Positions 59,383 to 64,000 of a stretch of 64,000 bases of DNA are shown piece after piece. The notes below the pieces were generated by a model. That model searched no databases, was not told where the DNA came from, and saw only the letters and a list, made by a program, of their open reading frames with translations. A program made the position numbers and the translations under genes. The stretch is from Mycoplasma phocoeninasale (GTDB taxonomy: Bacteria; Bacillota_I; Bacilli_A; Mycoplasmatales; Metamycoplasmataceae): NCBI RefSeq assembly GCF_012934885.1, contig NZ_CP051480.1, positions 558,001 through 622,000 of the forward strand, given 5' to 3'. Within the stretch, counting starts at the first letter, position 1, and each line of letters opens with the position of its first letter.

Positions 59383-60082
59383 AATTTATATTATCGGAAC
59401 ACCAATTGGAAATCTTGAGGATATTAGTCTAAGAGCATTAAAACAATTAAAATTATCAGATATTATTTTATGTGAAGACACGCGCGTAAGTCAAAAATTA
59501 CTACGCTTTTATGATATTTCCGGCAAGCAACTGATTTCTTATCATAAGTTCAATGAAAAGTCTTTGGCTCCTAAAATTATTGATATGATTTTATCAAATA
59601 AAGTAGTTTCGCTTATTTCTGATGCTGGCATGCCATGTATTTCTGATCCTGGATTTGAAATCATTAGTCTAGCTAAAAAAAATAATATTAGCGTTGATGT
59701 GATTGGCGGGCCAACTGCCCTCATTCATGCCGTGATTAAAGCTAATTTTAGTTCGGAATTCAATTTCATCGGCTTTTTAAAAGATAAATCTCAGGCTAGA
59801 CAAAATCAATTAAAATCACTTCAATATGGCACATATGTTTGCTATATATCACCACATAAGCTCCAAACCACCATTAATGATTTTAAAGTTGTCTTTGGAA
59901 ATAATGTCAAATTATTTTTAATTAAAGAGATGACAAAACTTCACGAAAAAAGTTATGAAGGAAATCCTGATGAGATATTAAGCAAAATTAGTGAAGATAG
60001 CCAAAAAGGTGAGTTTAGTTTGGTATTTAAACTAGAAAAACCTGCGCACGTTAAAGTTAATAAATATCCCAAAAAAAATTAA
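59372..60082 (+). CDS. rsmI: 16S rRNA (cytidine-1402-2'-O)-methyltransferase
   Basis: 236 aa. It is a SAM-dependent tetrapyrrole-methylase-fold enzyme that modifies C1402 in the decoding centre. Motifs are IIGTPIGNLEDISLRA near the start, CEDTR, LISDAGMPCISDPGF, IGGPTALIHA and FNFIGFLKDKSQARQ. The ATG at 59372 is internal to the holB end and gives the canonical N-terminus; upstream TTG is less likely. Last gene of the dnaX operon. Confidence 0.94.
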   Translation: MENKIYIIGTPIGNLEDISLRALKQLKLSDIILCEDTRVSQKLLRFYDISGKQLISYHKFNEKSLAPKIIDMILSNKVVSLISDAGMPCISDPGFEIISLAKKNNISVDVIGGPTALIHAVIKANFSSEFNFIGFLKDKSQARQNQLKSLQYGTYVCYISPHKLQTTINDFKVVFGNNVKLFLIKEMTKLHEKSYEGNPDEILSKISEDSQKGEFSLVFKLEKPAHVKVNKYPKKN

Positions 60083-60106
60083 AAAGCCCGAATATGGGCT
60101 TTTATT
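60082..60106. terminator. Terminator between rsmI and rpsT
   Basis: AAAAGCCC pairs with GGGCTTTT around a 6-nt loop, with T on the plus side and A on the other. It separates convergent genes. Confidence 0.85.
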
Positions 60107-60136
60107 AATTTTTCACAGTAATTATACAATATTCAA

Positions 60137-60397
60137 TTATCTATTTTTAGCAATAAACGCATCTAAACGGCTTGCTTTTCTAGCACCATTGTTTTGGTGT
60201 AAAACACCCTTAGAAACAGCTTTATCAATTTCATGATGTGCTTTAGCAAATAAATCACTTGCTTTAGGATCTTTTGCTTGTGCAGCTAATTTTGCCTTTT
60301 TAATTGCAGTTTTAACTGAAGATTTGATAGCTGAGTTGCGAACACGTGCCTTTTCGTTAGATAATATTGCTTTTTGTTTTGATTTAATGTTTGCCAT
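60137..60397 (-). CDS. rpsT: 30S ribosomal protein S20
   Basis: 86 aa, the usual length. MANIKSKQKAILSNEKARVR at the N-terminus and ALKKA-type lysine-rich helices (VKTAIKKAK) with the ending GARKASRLDAFIAK are diagnostic. AAAGG lies before the ATG. A -10-like TATAAAAT on the minus strand at 60435-60442 gives a leader of about 30 nt. Confidence 0.95.
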   Translation of the reverse strand: MANIKSKQKAILSNEKARVRNSAIKSSVKTAIKKAKLAAQAKDPKASDLFAKAHHEIDKAVSKGVLHQNNGARKASRLDAFIAKNR

Positions 60398-60533
60398 TGG
60401 TTTGCCTTTCTTGCTTTAATAATTAGCAATTAATATTTTATAATAAAAAATGATTTTTTTATTCTTTTTATTCAAAAGCAAACAAATTAAGTAAATGACA
60501 AATAGTTTTTATTTTCTACTAAAATTTATAATT

Positions 60534-61253
60534 ATGAGAAAAATAAACGAAATTCTAATTTACAAGCTTGGAGAAAAAGAAATTAATATTCATTTGCGCT
60601 TTACAAATAATAAAAATATATATTTAACAATGAAAAATGACCAGATAATTCTTTCAACACCAGTAAAATATATCAACACTGAACAATTAAACAATTTCTT
60701 AGCGATGGCTATACCGAAATTGATTAAGCGTTCTGGTAAACAAAAAAGTAAACCCGTACTTGATATTGATTGAGAGAATCAACAGTTTTATTTGTTTGGT
60801 AAGCTTACCAAATTTAAAATTTTCGACGGTTTCATTCAATTATTTATTGATGAAAGTATTGAAATTATTTATACAAAAACTAAAAGCATATCCCCACTTA
60901 AAAAATTAATCTGAAATAATTTAACTCAGAAACTTGAAAAGACATTTAGTGAATGAGCTAATTACTATTCACAAAAATATCTAAAAAAACCTATACTAGC
61001 CAAAATTAGAATTGCGAATAAGAGATCAGCTTGAGCAACAAATTATCTAACAAAAGATACAATTTCAGTTTCTAAATATTTAATATTTTATAATATAAGA
61101 TGTATCAAATATGTAGCAATGCATGAAATTGCACATTTTCTTGAAGGAAATCATTCGAATCGCTTTTGAAAGATTATTAGCCAAGAATTTCCTGACTATA
61201 AAGAAATTATTAAGGCAATGAATGAACATAAATTTATGTGGGAGGGAAGTTAA
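60534..61253 (+). CDS. YgjP-like (DUF45) zinc metallopeptidase
   Basis: 239 aa with UGA as Trp at several sites. The gluzincin motif HEIAHF lies at about 197-202, followed by EGNHSNRFW with the third zinc ligand, and a C-terminal YKEI region, typical of the YgjP/DUF45 family. The family is proposed to be a metal-dependent protease; the substrate is unknown. A possible earlier TTG/ATG at 60495 is less likely. The gene ends 2 nt before the next ATG, so the two are cotranscribed. Confidence 0.88.
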
Positions 61254-61255
61254 AA

Positions 61256-61885
61256 ATGGATAGAGTTTATATTATCGGCATTAGTGTGGGATTACTGCTA
61301 TTAATTGCTTTTATTATCGTAATGATTGTACTTGGAGTTTTTATATCAAAGCGCAATCTTGATAAAGCGAAGAAAAATGATGATTTTGAGAATAGCGTTA
61401 GTGAAGAAATACAAAAATTATTAAACGAAAACCGTACCAGTAAATGAATTAAACCATCAATGTATAAAAATGCTAAAACAAAATCAAAATTTGAACTCGG
61501 AAATATTTTAGTTAGCAGAAGTTCTGTTTTCTTATTTAAACTAAATTATACTGATGGTGGAACAATTGAGGGAGATGGACTTGAAAGGGAATGAATTATT
61601 CACAGTGAAAAAAATAACTATACTTTCCCTAATGCTATGATCGAATTAGAAAATGATATTAAGAACTTATCATCGATTCTTCCTCCTAATGTTCCTGTCA
61701 TTGGAGTTATTGTATTTAATAAAAATACGCAACCATCAATTGTCAATCTGCCTCCTTATATTTTGTGTTTATCAGTTGACAGAATAAGTGAAGAAATCAT
61801 TGAAATTCAAAACAAACTACATTCAATGCTAGACTTAGAAAATATTGAAAACATTGTCAATGTTCTAGTTGAATATAAGCAATAA
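61256..61885 (+). CDS. Membrane-anchored NERD-like protein
   Basis: 209 aa with UGA as Trp. One N-terminal membrane helix (YIIGISVGLLLLIAFIIVMI) is followed by a cytoplasmic-type domain. The order of features LFKLNYTDGGTIEGDG, W, TFPNAMIELENDIKNL and VPVIGVIVFNK recalls the second half of the nuclease-related NERD domain, but the catalytic Asp/Glu-x-Lys signature is not evident. Function is uncertain. ATG 61256 is preferred; the GGGAGGGAAG stretch upstream is a good Shine-Dalgarno. Confidence 0.78.
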
Positions 61886-61901
61886 ATTAACATTTACTAC
61901 T

Positions 61902-61947
61902 AAATAACGTGAATCTTTGCCTAAAAAACCACGTTATTTTTTTTGTT
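61902..61947 (+). terminator. Terminator after the NERD-like gene
   Basis: AAATAACGTG pairs with CACGTTATTT around an 18-nt loop, followed by TTTTT. Confidence 0.8.
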
Positions 61948-62001
61948 AGTTATTTTTTTGCTACAATAATACTATTCTAATAACAACTTAATGGAGAAAA
62001 A

Positions 62002-62886
62002 ATGAAGAAAAAAACTAAAAAAATATTGGACAAATATTACATTTCAGAAGCTTTTGATAAAAACAGAAATATATCTTTTAATTTCAAAAAAGCTAACAAA
62101 AAAATATCAGGAAATTTTGCCGAATTTACTGATGCATTAGCTGAATATGTTCGTGTTGCTGAACAATCAGAAAATGAGACAAGAGTATGATTCCACCGTG
62201 ATGCCGCTTATCGTGGAAGTGTAGGTCTTGAAAAAGCTCGCTTAATTATTGACCACGTTAAAGAAAAGAATGTTGACAATCAACAAGTAATTGACTACAT
62301 TGAAAAAGAAAACTTAGTTGAAAAACCAGTTAAAAAACCTTCTAAGAAAATGATGGTAGCTGAAGAATTAGAAAAAGAAGCCAATGAAATTTCATTTGAT
62401 GTTCAAGATAAGGAATCGAAAATGTCATCAGATGTTACTAGCAACGATGTTGAATATGAATCTAAGTTTGATGTTACAATATTAGACCTAAAACCATATG
62501 AAGGCAAACTAGATGTTTACTATAATTTATCAAGTGAAGATGGACAAACTTCAGAAACTATGATGAAAACCATCGAAGGTTTTTCTACCATGATGAATGA
62601 TGACATGATGATGTCAGAAAATTCTTCAACTATGAATGAAGAACCAATGATGAATGAAGAAGATCAAAAAATGGATAATGATTCAATGATGATGAATGAA
62701 GATAACCAAATGATGGAAGAAGAAAATAAGGATATGATGATGTCAGATGAAGGACATTCACACCACCATCATTCAAAACACTACAACCCAAAAAATACCG
62801 GGATAAAAGTAGCTCTTTCACTTTTAATTATCATCGCTTTAGTAAATTTAGTTCTATTAATTTTAAACATTACTGAAATTCTTTAA
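62002..62886 (+). CDS. Met- and His-rich C-terminally anchored membrane protein
   Basis: 294 aa with one UGA as Trp (RVWFHRDAAYRG). GGAG precedes the ATG. The N-terminal third is basic and probably globular. Residues about 190-250 are strikingly Met-, Glu-, Asp- and Asn-rich (repeats such as MMNDDMMMSE and MMMNEDNQMM). A His cluster, GHSHHHHSKHY, comes next, then a hydrophobic helix (VALSLLIIIALVNLVLLILN) at the C-terminus. I do not recognise the family. Clustered Met and His can bind copper or zinc, but a metal role is only a suggestion. There is no signal peptide, so the N-terminal part should be cytoplasmic. Confidence 0.85.
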
Positions 62887-62899
62887 TTACACCAACTTT

Positions 62900-62943
62900 A
62901 AACTTCAAACTACAGCAACAGACTGATGTTTGAAGTTTTTTTG
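62900..62943 (+). terminator. Terminator after the Met/His-rich gene
   Basis: AAACTTCAAAC pairs with GTTTGAAGTTT around a 17-nt loop, followed by T5. Confidence 0.85.
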
Positions 62944-63020
62944 TTTTAATAAAATGGAAAATGGTTGAAAAATCTTAGAAAAAGCATAAATTAATAAATT
63001 AGCTAATTATTCAAATAAAA

Positions 63021-63047
63021 AAATGGACTTTTTATTTGCGAAAAGTC
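63021..63047 (-). terminator. Probable thrS terminator
   Basis: On the minus strand GACTTTT pairs with AAAAGTC, and CATTTTTTTATT follows. It lies about 25 bp beyond the thrS stop. Confidence 0.6.
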
Positions 63048-63071
63048 ACATTTATTTTTAATATTTTTTCA

Positions 63072-64000
63072 TTATTTTTGATTCTTTAATTTAAGTAATT
63101 TTTCTATGAAGTCTGACTTACTTAGAACTTCGGTTTTATCAGATCCGTATTCCCTTATAGCAACCGAATTATTTTTTTGCTCCTCTGATCCAATAACGAC
63201 AATGAACTTGGTTTTTTGAATTTGTGCATCGCGAATTTTACGGTTAATTCTTTCATTTCTAATGTCTAGGTTAACATTGATATCAAGATCTAATAGTTCT
63301 TCATATAGTTTTTGACAATAATCATTTAATTCACTATTAATTGACATTATTGTTACTTGGCGAGGACTCAATCAGTATGGTAGTACGCCTTTAGTTTGTT
63401 CAAGTAATGTCGCAATAAATCTTTCGTATGTTCCAATTAATCCACGGTGAATTAGTACAGGAACTTTCATTTCCTCATTATCATCAACATATTTCATATT
63501 AAAGCGCATTGGCAGCAGAAAGTCTAGTTGCAATGTCGACATGGTAATAATTTTATTTAAAGCAGTTTTGACCTGAATATCAATTTTTGGTCCATAAAAT
63601 GCTGCTTCACCAATAAATTCTTTATATTCAATCTTTAGTTCGTTTAATACATCTCGTAAGTCATTTTCTGCGCGATTCCACATATCATCATCATTGAAAA
63701 ACTTTTCACTATTGTTAGGGTCACGAAGTGAAAGCGAGATGTGATCAATTTCAATTCCAAAGTCTTTTAGTGCTTGAACAATCATTTTGTATAAATGTTT
63801 AAATTCATCTTTAATTTGATCAATTCTTACAAAAACGTGGCCTTCTGTCAGATCCATTGACCGAACCCTTTCAAGACCTGATAAGGCTCCTGACTTTTCA
63901 TAACGATATAATCTTGATTGCTCTGAATATCTAATTGGTAGTTCTTTATATGAATGTCTTGACGAGTTGAATAGTAGGATATGATGAGGACATGTCATTG
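63072..64000 (-). CDS. thrS: Threonyl-tRNA synthetase, C-terminal part
   Basis: The frame is open to the right window edge; about 309 residues are visible with UGA as Trp. It attaches Thr to tRNA-Thr. Visible elements are TCPHHILLFN (zinc-site region), SYKELPIRYSE, class II core RVRSMDLTEGHVF and FYGPKIDIQVK, and motif 3-like HRGLIGTYERFIATLLEQ. The anticodon-binding domain ends in IEKLLKLKNQK. In many bacteria HRGxxGxxERF appears at this position, so the identification is firm. The N-terminus lies outside the window. Confidence 0.95.

Noticed and set aside
1-64000. rRNA, tRNA, tmRNA or RNase P genes
   Set aside because: No GC-rich structured stretch or tRNA-like cloverleaf was noticed in any spacer, although I could not run a covariance search.

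Overview
The window is from an AT-rich mollicute. UGA is read as tryptophan throughout: dnaX, secA, tmk, tig, thrS and the aldehyde dehydrogenase stay open only if UGA is sense, and the UGA positions fall on conserved Trp sites such as the PWNYP motif of the dehydrogenase. The many Cys-lipobox lipoproteins, DUF285 (BspA-like) proteins and lack of wall genes fit Mycoplasma sensu lato. The hominis/Metamycoplasma-type branch is only a guess from general gene content. Coordinates below were rebuilt with genetic code 4, so many genes are longer than standard-code ORFs suggest.

Regions 1-17.7 kb and 39.2-41.9 kb hold four paralogous giant surface proteins. Each has a signal peptide, a conserved single-Cys N-terminal domain, DUF285 repeats and a long array of near-identical tandem domains. 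The three whose C-terminus is visible end in a membrane helix with a basic tail. Three lie in tandem on the minus strand, with 441-bp, 210-bp and 210-bp repeat arrays. The fourth is on the plus strand with a 438-bp array.

Region 18.4-23.9 kb carries two tail-to-tail SGNH/GDSL-type lipoproteins of unequal length. Region 25.5-38.6 kb is the most interesting part. One complete lipoprotein gene (32445-34901) has a leader, start codon and Shine-Dalgarno sequence. Around it are related reading frames (25496-27229 and 36754-38631 on the minus strand, plus a divergent one at 30049-31446 and a decayed one at 35122-36461) that begin at a shared 35-bp box in the lipoprotein signal sequence and mostly lack a normal start. 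The intact boxes are inverted relative to the complete gene. This is the layout of a vsa/vpma-type invertible surface-antigen locus with one expression site and silent cassettes. No recombinase gene lies in the window.

Region 42-48.5 kb has an aldehyde dehydrogenase, three more lipoproteins and two decayed lipoprotein copies. From 49 kb to the end the window is core genome: a DUF3196-like gene next to tig, then secA; a Nudix hydrolase with a small membrane protein; the operon dnaX-ybaB-recR-tmk-holB-rsmI; rpsT; a YgjP-type metallopeptidase with a NERD-like membrane protein; an unusual Met/His-rich membrane protein; and the 3' part of thrS. The contrast is between a variable surface-antigen half, rich in repeats, pseudogenes and long decayed spacers, and a compact housekeeping half.
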